A stretch of 7,630 nt of DNA from JBDRNO01 sp043811005 (GCA_043811005.1 JBDRNO010000097.1:1-7630), one strand, 5' to 3'; numbered from the stretch's first letter, positions 1-6,288 are shown. Made by a program: numbers and translations. Notes: generated from the letters alone by a model not told the origin.

Positions 1-51
1 ACATTGCTTTTACGAAAATATACTTCTTTTTTGAAGATTAGGTATATTTAA

Positions 52-109
52 ATGAAACCGATATTAACCAATATTAACCGATGTTAACCGTTTTTAACAG
101 TTTCCATTG
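52..109. repeat. 10-bp tandem repeat upstream of the aminotransferase
   Basis: Four successive 10-bp units (61-70, 71-80, 81-90, 91-100) share the core nnnTTAACnn: atattaacca, atattaaccg, atgttaaccg and tttttaacag. A weaker fifth unit (aatgaaaccg) lies at 51-60. The array is loosely bounded by an inverted pair, aatgaaac on the left and gtttccatt on the right. The 10-bp period matches one helical turn, so all cores face the same side of the DNA. It could be an operator array for the gene starting at 151, or one more of the short-period repeats seen elsewhere in the window. The repeat itself is plainly visible; any function is inference. Confidence 0.7.
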
Positions 110-150
110 TAACATTAATTAGTTACGAAATGATATAACTCTCCAAACCC

Positions 151-1389
151 TTGAAAACTCAAGAACCAGGAAATCGGGAATATTTATTCCATACCACGGA
201 TGACATAAGCCCAATAGAGATTGAAAAAGCGGAAGGTATCTACCTCTATGACACCACCGGGAAACAATATATTGATCTGATATCCGGTATTTCAGTCAAT
301 AATTTAGGACACAGGCATCCAAAAGTTATCAATGCTATTAAAAAGCAGTTAGACAAACATTTGCACGTTATGGTTTACGGGGAATTCATTCAACCACCAC
401 AAGTGCACCTGGCAAAAATTCTGAAAAATAATTTACCCGTAACCCTGGATTGCTGTTACTTTGTTAATTCCGGCAGTGAGGCAGTTGAAGGTGCGATAAA
501 GCTCGCCCGGCTGTTTACACAGAGAAAAGAGATAATTTCTTTCGAAAATGCTTATCACGGAAGCACAATTGGTGCGTTAAGCATAATGGGAAAAGAGGAC
601 TCGAAGTTTGATTTTCAACCCTTGTTACCCGGTTGCCGGCTAATCGGGTTTAACAATATCCCCGATTTAAAGAATATCACTACAAAAACCGCCTGCGTTA
701 TTGCCGAGACCATACAGGGAGAAGCCGGGGTGATTGTTCCGAAAAATGATTTCTTAATAAAACTGAGAAACAGGTGCAGTGAAACAGGAACACTGTTAAT
801 TTTAGATGAGATACAGACCGGTTTTGGAAGAACCGGAACTTTATTTGCCTTCGAACAATACAATATCATCCCTGATATTATCACCTTAGCCAAGGCAATG
901 GGTGGAGGTATGCCTCTCGGGGCTTTTATTTCTTCAAGTGAAATAATGGATTCCTTAAAAACTACTCTTATTCCCGGGCACATGACGACATTTGGAGGAC
1001 ATCCCCTCTCCTGTGTTGCTGCGATAGCTGTGATGAAAGTATTATCAGAAAGCGATCTTATTGAAAACGTAAAATCAAAAGGGAAATTATTCAAGAAATT
1101 GCTGGCTCACCCTGCAATTTTAGAAGTAAGAGGAAATGGGCTACTTCTTGCGGTTGAATTAGGGGCGCCTGCCTGCCGAAGCTTCAGCGCAGGCAGGGGA
1201 GATGATTTCACGAAAAAAGTAATTAAAGAATGTATTAAAAACGGTGTTTTTACAGATTCGTTCCTGTTTGCTGAAAATTGCCTAAGAATAGCTCCACCAT
1301 TGATCATAACTAATGATGAGATAAAGAGGGCATGTAAGGTGATTGTGTCATGTATTGATAAGGTCGTGAGGAAGGGGGTTGGGGAATAA
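151..1389 (+). CDS. Class III PLP-dependent aminotransferase (acetylornithine/aspartate aminotransferase family)
   Basis: Cytoplasmic fold-type I aminotransferase of 412 residues, normal length for class III. Seen in the sequence: N-terminal substrate region with GISVNNLGHRHP (46-57), PLP-phosphate motif NSGSEA (106-111), YHGS (135-138), PLP-ring motif LILDEIQTGFGRTG with Asp219, and Schiff-base lysine Lys248 in TLAKAMGGGMPLG. The C-terminal LRIAPPLIIT (378-387) is typical of Bacteroidota 'aspartate aminotransferase family' members. Exact substrate cannot be fixed; acetylornithine, succinylornithine or an omega-amino acid are all possible, so no symbol is given. The start is TTG: an in-frame TAA lies at 136-138, and the first in-frame ATG (Met74) falls inside the conserved domain. 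Residues about 338-350 are an extra low-complexity stretch coded by a GC-rich palindrome, listed separately. The stop is 19 bp from a convergent tRNA. Confidence 0.9.
   Translation: MKTQEPGNREYLFHTTDDISPIEIEKAEGIYLYDTTGKQYIDLISGISVNNLGHRHPKVINAIKKQLDKHLHVMVYGEFIQPPQVHLAKILKNNLPVTLDCCYFVNSGSEAVEGAIKLARLFTQRKEIISFENAYHGSTIGALSIMGKEDSKFDFQPLLPGCRLIGFNNIPDLKNITTKTACVIAETIQGEAGVIVPKNDFLIKLRNRCSETGTLLILDEIQTGFGRTGTLFAFEQYNIIPDIITLAKAMGGGMPLGAFISSSEIMDSLKTTLIPGHMTTFGGHPLSCVAAIAVMKVLSESDLIENVKSKGKLFKKLLAHPAILEVRGNGLLLAVELGAPACRSFSAGRGDDFTKKVIKECIKNGVFTDSFLFAENCLRIAPPLIITNDEIKRACKVIVSCIDKVVRKGVGE
1168..1197. repeat. GC-rich palindromic element inside the aminotransferase gene
   Basis: The 9-bp arms cctgcctgc (1168-1176) and gcaggcagg (1189-1197) are perfect inverted copies, enclosing a second perfect palindrome gaagcttc (1178-1185). 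The element is much richer in GC than the gene around it. It codes for residues of about APACRSFSAGRG, between VELG and DDFTKK, where homologues of this family normally run straight on with a few residues. It looks like a REP-type mobile palindrome that entered the gene in a multiple of three bases. The palindrome is visible; the insertion history is inferred from my memory of the family. Confidence 0.75.
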
Positions 1390-1408
1390 ACAATATACAT
1401 AAATCATC

Positions 1409-1496
1409 TGGCGGAGAGTGAGGGATTCGAACCCCCGGTACCCGAAGGTACAATGGTTTTCAAGACCACCGCATTAGACCACTCTGCCAACTCTCC
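1409..1496 (-). tRNA. tRNA-Ser (anticodon UGA)
   Basis: On the minus strand an 88-nt class II tRNA folds cleanly. The acceptor arm is GGAGAGT (1496-1490) paired with ACTCTCC (1419-1413), with discriminator G and an encoded CCA (1411-1409). The D stem is GCA/TGC. The anticodon loop CTTGAAA holds TGA (1462-1460), reading UCA and other UCN codons. The long variable arm (GTACC, loop, GGTAC) is typical of serine tRNAs, and the T loop TTCGAAT is standard. It stands alone, convergent with the aminotransferase gene. Confidence 0.97.
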
Positions 1497-1501
1497 AAAT
1501 G

Positions 1502-1509
1502 CAAAAATA
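1502..1509 (-). promoter_or_regulatory. Possible Bacteroidota -7 box for tRNA-Ser
   Basis: Read on the minus strand this is TATTTTTG, a match to the Bacteroidota -7 consensus TAnnTTTG. It sits only 5 nt before the mature tRNA 5' end, so a transcript would start at or very near the tRNA itself. No convincing -33 TTTG was found at the usual spacing, and T-rich matches are common in AT-rich DNA, so confidence is low. Confidence 0.3.
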
Positions 1510-1593
1510 CAATTTATTTGTTTATATTTTTTAAATCTTAGCGCTTCTTGTATCTCCTAGCTTGGACAAGCCAAAACCAAAAAAGGAATTAAA

Positions 1594-1713
1594 ATATTTT
1601 AGCTAATTTTGTCTCTCGCAAAGTACGCAAAGGACTCAAAGTTCATAATTTAGATATTGCGCTCTTTGCGCACTTGGCGTCTTTGCGAGAAAATATTTTT
1701 AGCCCTAAAATAT
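1594..1713. repeat. Palindromic repeat with 9-bp periodic arms (CGCAAAG type)
   Basis: The left arm (1594-1623) has atattttag, ctaa, then tctcgcaaag; the right arm (1681-1713) is its inverted counterpart with a few mismatches and a 2-bp gap. Inside the left arm 9-bp units follow one another: ctcgcaaag (1615-1623), tacgcaaag, gactcaaag. The right arm read backwards gives ctcgcaaag, acgccaag, tgcgcaaag. The whole has the shape of a small non-coding palindromic element of about 120 bp in the gap before the GWxTD gene. It ends 26 bp before that start codon, so a read-through transcript could fold here. Confidence 0.7.
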
Positions 1714-1739
1714 CAAAACCTTGATTTTAAGTTACTAAA

Positions 1740-3242
1740 ATGAAAAAACTTTCAATAATCTGGTTTTTACTATTTTCAATAACAATAAATAATTCTTTAT
1801 TAGCCCAAAACCTACAAGCATTTTTCTCTTATGCTAAATTCCTGTCATCTGAAACAGGTCCTTATTTGGAAATTTATCTTGCTATAGATGGTAACAGCAT
1901 TGTATATACAAAAAATGATCCCGGAAAGTTTCAAGGTGCCATTGAAGTATCATTGATGTTTAAGCAAAGAGATACAATCAGATATTTTGACAAGTACAAC
2001 CTGTTAAGCCCTGAGATCATTAGTAAAGACTCCTCAAAAACAAACTTTATTGATCAGCAAAGAATACCGCTTCCAAATGGAGTTTATGATTTTGAGATCC
2101 AAATAGCTGACAAAAATAAATCCACTACAGATACGGTTCAGGATAATTCTGTTTCAAGCAGGGGATTTAATCACAGGGAAGTTATAATAATGGATTTTTC
2201 TGAAAATATAATCTCACTGTCAGATATTGAGCTTGTTGAATCCTATAATAAATCAACAAAGCAAAATATTCTTACAAAAAGCGGATATGACCTCCTGCCT
2301 TATATCACAAATTTTTTTCCTCAATCAATTAACAAACTCATCTTTTATGCAGAAGCATATAACAGCCGTGATGTACTTGGTGCGGATGGAAAATATTTAA
2401 TAAATTACTATATTGAAACTTATGAAAACAAAATCCCTTTTAACAGGTATAAGCGCTTCATAAGACAAACTGCTAAAGATGTTAATGTTATCTTTAATGA
2501 ATTTTCTATCGAAGAACTGCCATCAGGAAATTACAATCTGGTAATTGAAGTTCGGGATAGAGAAAATAAGCTGCTCACTAACAAAAAGATTTTTTTTCAA
2601 AGAAGCAATTCCAGCTGTGAATTAAATATAGAAGACTATTCTGCCATAGATGTAACAAATACCTTTGTAGATAATATCACCGATAAAGACACCCTCGCTG
2701 AATACATTAGATCATTAGCGCCTATTTCAAGCAAGACGGAAAAAATTTTTACTAATAACCAAATTAAAACATCAGACCTGGAAATGATGCAGAGATTCTT
2801 CCTTCATTTTTGGAACAAAAGGAACAACATAGATCCGGAAAACCTATGGAAAAAATATCTGAACGAAGTTAACAAGGTAAACGATCAATATGGAACAAGG
2901 ATCAAAAAAGGATATGAAACTGACAGGGGAAGGATATATTTGCAATACGGGCTTCCCAACAGCATCTCAAAGGTTGATCATGAACCTAACTCTTATCCTT
3001 ATGAAATATGGCATTACTATAAAATCGAAGATCAGACCAATGTAAAATTCGTCTTTTTAGATACAGACCTGGCAATAAACGATTACACCCTTATTCATTC
3101 TAATGCCATTGGAGAAATAAATGATCCAAGCTGGCAATATCAAACCCAAAAACGCGACACACCATTCAATAATATTGACATACTGGAAGCTCCTGATCAT
3201 TACGGAGGTAAAGCTAAAGATTACTACCAAAATCCCAGATGA
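1740..3242 (+). CDS. Exported GWxTD domain-containing protein
   Basis: A 500-residue protein with an N-terminal signal peptide (MKK, then a hydrophobic run to about Ala22 before Gln23; no lipobox cysteine), so it is probably periplasmic or on the outer membrane. The N-terminal part (ETGPYLEIYLAIDGNS, then FDKYNLLSPE and DQQRIPLPNGVYDFEI) and the C-terminal part (RFFLHFWNKRN, then GYETDRGRIYLQYG at 391-404 and PYEIWHYYK) match the GWxTD family of Bacteroidota as I know it. In the name motif the tryptophan is replaced by tyrosine (GYETD), which is common enough in this group. The protein ends in NPR, the usual end of relatives, so it looks complete. Molecular function of the family is not established. 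The ATG follows AT-rich DNA without a Shine-Dalgarno; a palindromic repeat lies just upstream and another downstream. Confidence 0.88.
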   Translation: MKKLSIIWFLLFSITINNSLLAQNLQAFFSYAKFLSSETGPYLEIYLAIDGNSIVYTKNDPGKFQGAIEVSLMFKQRDTIRYFDKYNLLSPEIISKDSSKTNFIDQQRIPLPNGVYDFEIQIADKNKSTTDTVQDNSVSSRGFNHREVIIMDFSENIISLSDIELVESYNKSTKQNILTKSGYDLLPYITNFFPQSINKLIFYAEAYNSRDVLGADGKYLINYYIETYENKIPFNRYKRFIRQTAKDVNVIFNEFSIEELPSGNYNLVIEVRDRENKLLTNKKIFFQRSNSSCELNIEDYSAIDVTNTFVDNITDKDTLAEYIRSLAPISSKTEKIFTNNQIKTSDLEMMQRFFLHFWNKRNNIDPENLWKKYLNEVNKVNDQYGTRIKKGYETDRGRIYLQYGLPNSISKVDHEPNSYPYEIWHYYKIEDQTNVKFVFLDTDLAINDYTLIHSNAIGEINDPSWQYQTQKRDTPFNNIDILEAPDHYGGKAKDYYQNPR

Positions 3243-3320
3243 TCCTAATTTATGGTTCATCGTAAAAATGCGTTCCTGCGATCATTCATTGTAAGAATAA
3301 TTATCTTTTGAAATGACAAT

Positions 3321-3443
3321 AACCATGACCATGACATTGACTATGACAGTTACTATCCATATCAAGAAATTAACTAAACCTGATATCATATGAAAAACAA
3401 TAACCTCATTATAATCGTCATTGTCATACTTATAGTCATGGTT
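3321..3443. repeat. Inverted repeat with 6-bp periodic arms (ATGAC type)
   Basis: The left arm (3321-3347) starts aaccatgac and goes on in 6-bp steps: catgac, attgac, tatgac. The right arm (3402-3443), read on the minus strand, starts with the same aaccatgac and continues tataag, tatgac, aatgac. The arms flank an ordinary AT-rich spacer of about 50 bp. The element fills most of the 230-bp gap between the GWxTD gene and the acyltransferase gene, which otherwise holds nothing I can identify. Confidence 0.65.
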
Positions 3444-3472
3444 TAACTGTTTAGATTCAGGTACCCATTATT

Positions 3473-4369
3473 ATGATGAACCAATTTTATTACATCTTTC
3501 TAACAATCGCCCGTCTTATCTCTTTATTGCCATTCAGTGTGCTTTATGTCTTCTCTGACTTCCTTTATATTTTAACTTATTATCTAATAGGGTACCGCAA
3601 AAAAGTGGTTATGAGTAACCTGGAAAACGCTTTTCCTGAAAAATCCGGAAAAGAAATTGAACTAATAGCCCAAAAATTTTATAAAAATTTTTGTGATCTG
3701 ATTATTGAGGTCATTAAGTCTTTAACCATTTCAGAAAAGCAGATTAGAAAAAGATTTCTTTTTATCAACAGAGAAATATTGGATGAACTCTATCATCAAA
3801 ACAAGAGCGTTATTGCCGTTCAAGGTCATTGTTTCAACTGGGAATGGACAATCATGATGGGGCCGAAACAGGGAAAGCATAAACGCTACGTTGTTTATAA
3901 ACCCTTGTCAAATAAATTTTTCGATAACGTTATTCTCGATCTCAGAAGCAGGTTTGAAACAGAGATGATCCTTATGTATAAGACTTATGATCTTATTGAA
4001 AAAAACGAAACCCTCCTCAGATCCTCTAAAAAGGATACACAGCCATCATGCTATCAATTTGGAGCCGATCAAACACCCATGAAACATAAAGCAGAGTACT
4101 GGACTAATTTTTTAAACCAGGATACACCTGTATTTCTCGGGGCAGAAAAAATTGCAAAGGAATGGAATATTCCAGTAGTTTTTTTAAATGTTCAGAAAGT
4201 TAAAAGAGGGTATTACGAAGTTGAATTTATCAAATTATTTGATAATTCAAATGAAACATCACAATTTGAAATCACTGAAAAACACGTAAGGGTTTTGGAG
4301 GAAATTATCATTGCTAAGCCGGAAAACTGGCTGTGGTCACATAGGAGGTGGAAACATAGAAGAGTCTGA
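3473..4369 (+). CDS. LpxL/HtrB-like lysophospholipid acyltransferase
   Basis: A 298-residue member of the lipid A biosynthesis (late) acyltransferase family, of standard length. It would add an acyl chain to a lipid A precursor or a related lipid on the inner face of the inner membrane. Seen: an N-terminal hydrophobic segment (about 5-39, LLPFSVLYVFSDFLYILTYY), the NLENAFPEKS motif (49-58), the catalytic box GHCFNWEW with His119 and Glu124 (HX4E), ADQTP (198-202), the TPVFLGAEKIA region (218-228) and the closing WLWSHRRWKHRR. Bacteroidota members usually carry HX4E where E. coli LpxL has HX4D. Two ATG codons stand side by side at 3473 and 3476; either could start translation. It is 230 bp after the GWxTD gene on the same strand, with a repeat between them. 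Aminolipid (ornithine or glycine lipid) acylation is the main alternative. Confidence 0.88.
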   Translation: MMNQFYYIFLTIARLISLLPFSVLYVFSDFLYILTYYLIGYRKKVVMSNLENAFPEKSGKEIELIAQKFYKNFCDLIIEVIKSLTISEKQIRKRFLFINREILDELYHQNKSVIAVQGHCFNWEWTIMMGPKQGKHKRYVVYKPLSNKFFDNVILDLRSRFETEMILMYKTYDLIEKNETLLRSSKKDTQPSCYQFGADQTPMKHKAEYWTNFLNQDTPVFLGAEKIAKEWNIPVVFLNVQKVKRGYYEVEFIKLFDNSNETSQFEITEKHVRVLEEIIIAKPENWLWSHRRWKHRRV

Positions 4370-4380
4370 CAATTAATTGA

Positions 4381-4423
4381 CTGGGTGCTGGGTGCTATCG
4401 GATGCAGACTGTGGACTGCTTAC
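4381..4423. repeat. Decayed 7-bp tandem repeat
   Basis: Just after the acyltransferase stop, 7-bp steps can be read: ctgggtg (4381-4387) and ctgggtg (4388-4394) are identical, followed by degenerate units ctatcgg, atgcaga, ctgtgga and ctgctta. It resembles a worn copy of the short-period repeats seen in other gaps of this window. Confidence 0.45.
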
Positions 4424-4440
4424 TACCGATTTGTTTACAT

Positions 4441-4483
4441 AAAAAAATCTCGCAAACATATTTGCATACCGGAGTGCCGGTAT
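4441..4483 (-). terminator. Possible terminator for the minus-strand operon: two hairpins and a T run
   Basis: Read on the minus strand: a 7-bp perfect stem ataccgg/ccggtat with a 4-nt loop (4483-4466), directly followed by a 5-bp stem gcaaa/tttgc with a 4-nt loop (4465-4452), then gaga and seven T (4447-4441). This lies about 90 nt beyond the DUF4159 stop. The second stem is AT-rich and 4 nt from the T run, so it is not a textbook intrinsic terminator. No comparable structure serves the plus-strand acyltransferase. Confidence 0.4.
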
Positions 4484-4573
4484 TCCGTCAGGTAGGGATG
4501 TTGTTAATAATGGCTTTGATACTTAGTATAGGTAATGAAATATTGAGGGATGACGTTTTATCTGAAATTTATT

Positions 4574-5290
4574 TCATTCACCCAAGCCGCTAAAAACATA
4601 TTGAATAATATTGGCACCCATCTTAAGTGCCTTGAGGCGGGTAGCTTCAGAATCATTATGTATTACAGGATCTTCCCAGCCATCGCCTAAATCACATTCG
4701 TAAGTGTAAAAACAAACCAACCGCCCTTCATATATCAGTCCAAACCCCTGAGGTGGTTTATTATCATGCTCATGAATTTTGGGCAGTCCGTTGTTAAAAT
4801 CATATTTCTGATGGTAGATGGGATGCGAAAAAGGAAGTTCAACAAAATCCAGACTGGGAAAGACTCTTTTCATTTGTGGACGGATGAACTTATCGAACCC
4901 GTAATTGTCATCAATATGGAGGAAACCGCCCCCAATCAAATAGCTTCGTAAATTATCAGCCACCTCATTTGAAAAAACAACATTTCCATGGCCTGTCATG
5001 TGAACAAAAGGATAATTAAAGATGTCTGGGCTGCCTGCTTCAACAATTGCCTGTTCGGGATCAATATTGGTTCTTAAATTCTTATTGCAGAACTTTATCA
5101 AATTTGGTAATGAGGTTTCGAGATTAGCATACCAATCACCACCACCGCTATATTGCAATAAGGTGATTTGGTAGAAAGGGGACGGGGAATTGGAGAGGGA
5201 CGGGGGACGGGGGATAAGGGTCGGTGTAAAGGGAGAAATATAAGCACAAGTAATTATCGCTATTAAAAATGTTATGAATATCTTTTTCAT
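4574..5290 (-). CDS. DUF4159 domain-containing exported protein
   Basis: A 238-residue protein with an N-terminal signal or anchor segment (MKKIFITFLIAIITCAYI), then an odd Pro/Ser-rich stretch (about 20-38), then one DUF4159 domain. Recognisable family blocks are GGGDWYAN (49-56), SLPNLIKFCN (60-69), GSPDIFNYPFVHMTGHGNV (86-104), GGFLHIDDNYG (121-131), ELPFSHPIYHQKYDF (151-165), KIHEHDNKPPQGFGL (171-185) and YECDLGDGWEDP (197-208). The fold is thought to be related to class I glutamine amidotransferases; no activity is known for this stand-alone form, and I assign none. It lies downstream of rsmE on the same strand, a pairing I recall from other Bacteroidota, separated here by 263 bp with an inverted repeat. 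Cys15 is not in a good lipobox (Thr at -1). Confidence 0.88.
   Translation of the reverse strand: MKKIFITFLIAIITCAYISPFTPTLIPRPPSLSNSPSPFYQITLLQYSGGGDWYANLETSLPNLIKFCNKNLRTNIDPEQAIVEAGSPDIFNYPFVHMTGHGNVVFSNEVADNLRSYLIGGGFLHIDDNYGFDKFIRPQMKRVFPSLDFVELPFSHPIYHQKYDFNNGLPKIHEHDNKPPQGFGLIYEGRLVCFYTYECDLGDGWEDPVIHNDSEATRLKALKMGANIIQYVFSGLGE
5178..5220. repeat. G-rich 7-bp repeat with a G-quadruplex motif inside the DUF4159 gene
   Basis: The plus strand has six runs of three or more G. Those at 5197-5199, 5202-5206, 5209-5213 and 5218-5220 are separated by only 2, 2 and 4 nt, which fits the canonical four-tract quadruplex pattern. The unit gacgggg is present at 5181-5187 and twice in direct succession at 5199-5205 and 5206-5212. 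On the coding (minus) strand it is C-rich and gives the Pro/Ser-rich residues 24-38 of the DUF4159 protein, between the signal segment and the domain. The G-rich strand is the template strand, so a quadruplex would be in DNA, not in mRNA. Confidence 0.7.
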
Positions 5291-5295
5291 TCGTA

Positions 5296-5309
5296 AATCA
5301 AATTTGATT
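5296..5309. promoter_or_regulatory. 14-bp perfect palindrome just upstream of the DUF4159 start
   Basis: The sequence aatcaaatttgatt is a perfect palindrome ending 5 bp before the DUF4159 ATG (5290-5288). Its place in the leader would suit a dimeric repressor or a small mRNA hairpin covering the start. In AT-rich DNA a 14-bp palindrome can also arise by chance. No neighbouring regulator gene is visible. Confidence 0.3.
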
Positions 5310-5387
5310 AAGTATATTATCTTAATTAACTTAAGTTGTTACCTATTGAAACTGATTTGGCAATCATCTCCTGTTATAAATTACATA

Positions 5388-5484
5388 CAGTTACAGGCTG
5401 CTGGTTACTGGCTGCTTGTTTATGTCCATAACGCTTGTTTTATAAGGATTTTACTAGCAACCAGTAACCAGTATCCAGCAACTG
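5388..5484. repeat. Inverted repeat with 28-bp arms of 7-bp units (CCAGTAA type)
   Basis: The left arm (5388-5415) and right arm (5457-5484) match as inverted copies at 23 of 28 positions, with a 41-bp spacer between. The right arm is built of 7-bp units ccagtaa, ccagtat, ccagcaa; the left arm shows the same units on the other strand. It occupies the middle of the 263-bp gap between rsmE and the DUF4159 gene. If transcribed with rsmE, the arms could form a long hairpin that may stabilise or end the upstream message. Nothing else is recognisable in this gap. Confidence 0.8.
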
Positions 5485-5553
5485 TTTTTTATTAGCAATT
5501 ATATATCTTATCAAATAAAAAGTAATAAGTGGCAACTTGCGTTAATTAAGAAA

Positions 5554-6279
5554 TTACTCATTCATCAAATTTATAGTATGACATGCAACCAAAGCAGCAG
5601 TCTCCGTTCTCAATCTGTTCCTGCCAAAGCTTACCGGCTGAAACCCGTTTTTGACAGCAATTTCCATTTCACTTTGCGAAAAATCACCTTCAGGCCCAAT
5701 AAGAATTAAAGCGTTATTTCCTTTTTTATAACTTTCGTGTAACATCTCCCCTACTCTATTAATAAGGGGATCAATTTGAAAAGCATTACAAGTTGCAATG
5801 AATTTTTGTCCTGTAAAATTTAACCCTATAAAATCATTATACCTGACGGCAATATTCAACTTCGGAAGATAAGTCTTAAGGGATTGTTTCATTGCAGCAA
5901 TAATTATTTTATTTAGCCGGTCTGTTTTCAAAACATTTCTTTCTGAATGTGTACAGATGATGGGTGTTATTTCATTAATACCTATTTCCGTAGCTTTTTC
6001 AAGGAACCACTCAAAACGGCTGATGTTTTTTGTAGGAGCAACGGCAATATGCAGGTAAAAATCTTTTTTGCAGTTTTCTTTTTGAGCATCAATAACTTTG
6101 ATCCTGCATTTTTTATGATCAATTACAGTGATCTCTGCCTTGTAAAGCCCGCCCTTCCCGTCAACTAAATGAATAATATCACCGGGTTTTAAACGCAATA
6201 CCTTTATGCAATGGTGAGATTCTTCCTGAGTTAGAGTATAGGTGTTTGAAGTTATATCGGGTGTGTAGAAAAGGTGCAT
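5554..6279 (-). CDS. rsmE: 16S rRNA (uracil(1498)-N(3))-methyltransferase RsmE
   Basis: RsmE methylates N3 of U1498 in 16S rRNA of the small ribosomal subunit, using S-adenosylmethionine. The protein has 241 residues, normal for the family. Seen: the N-terminal PUA-like part with HHCIKVLRLKPGD (22-34) and the SPOUT methyltransferase part with VAPTKNISRFEWFLEKATEIG (80-100), KQSLKTYLPKL (131-141), the SAM-binding IGPEGDFSQSE (194-204) and the knot segment FGRNRLRTETAALVA (218-232). The ATG lies 9 bp beyond the stop of the upstream barrel gene, so the two are probably co-transcribed. No frameshift or missing key motif was noticed. Confidence 0.96.
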   Translation of the reverse strand: MHLFYTPDITSNTYTLTQEESHHCIKVLRLKPGDIIHLVDGKGGLYKAEITVIDHKKCRIKVIDAQKENCKKDFYLHIAVAPTKNISRFEWFLEKATEIGINEITPIICTHSERNVLKTDRLNKIIIAAMKQSLKTYLPKLNIAVRYNDFIGLNFTGQKFIATCNAFQIDPLINRVGEMLHESYKKGNNALILIGPEGDFSQSEMEIAVKNGFQPVSFGRNRLRTETAALVACHTINLMNE

Positions 6280-6288
6280 TTCAACAAA

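Noticed and set aside
615..1400. Two long open frames on the minus strand (615-1094 and 1107-1400)
   Set aside because: Both are shadows of the well-supported aminotransferase gene on the plus strand; neither has a recognisable motif.
1409..1496. tRNA-Ser as attachment site of an integrated element
   Set aside because: No integrase, no repeat of the tRNA 3' end elsewhere in the window, and the flanking genes look like housekeeping ones.
1560..1571. Small inverted repeat gcttg-ga-caagc
   Set aside because: The 2-nt loop is too tight for RNA and nothing nearby supports a function; likely chance.
3057..3260. A 67-residue minus-strand frame over the end of the GWxTD gene
   Set aside because: Antisense shadow; the plus-strand gene has the expected family end.
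3321..3443. CRISPR-like array
   Set aside because: Units are 6 bp without spacers, arms are inverted, and no cas gene is in the window.
4402..4593. A 63-residue open frame on the plus strand
   Set aside because: It begins within a decayed repeat, runs through the hairpins, and overlaps the end of the DUF4159 gene. Its overall composition does not look like a protein. Only its last third is kept, as a low-interest finding.
5274..5495. A 73-residue plus-strand frame across the gap before rsmE
   Set aside because: It covers the start of DUF4159 and both arms of the inverted repeat; its residues such as AAGYWLLVYV come from the repeat units. No family likeness.
5947..6168. A 73-residue plus-strand frame within rsmE
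   Set aside because: Antisense shadow of a gene with complete family motifs.
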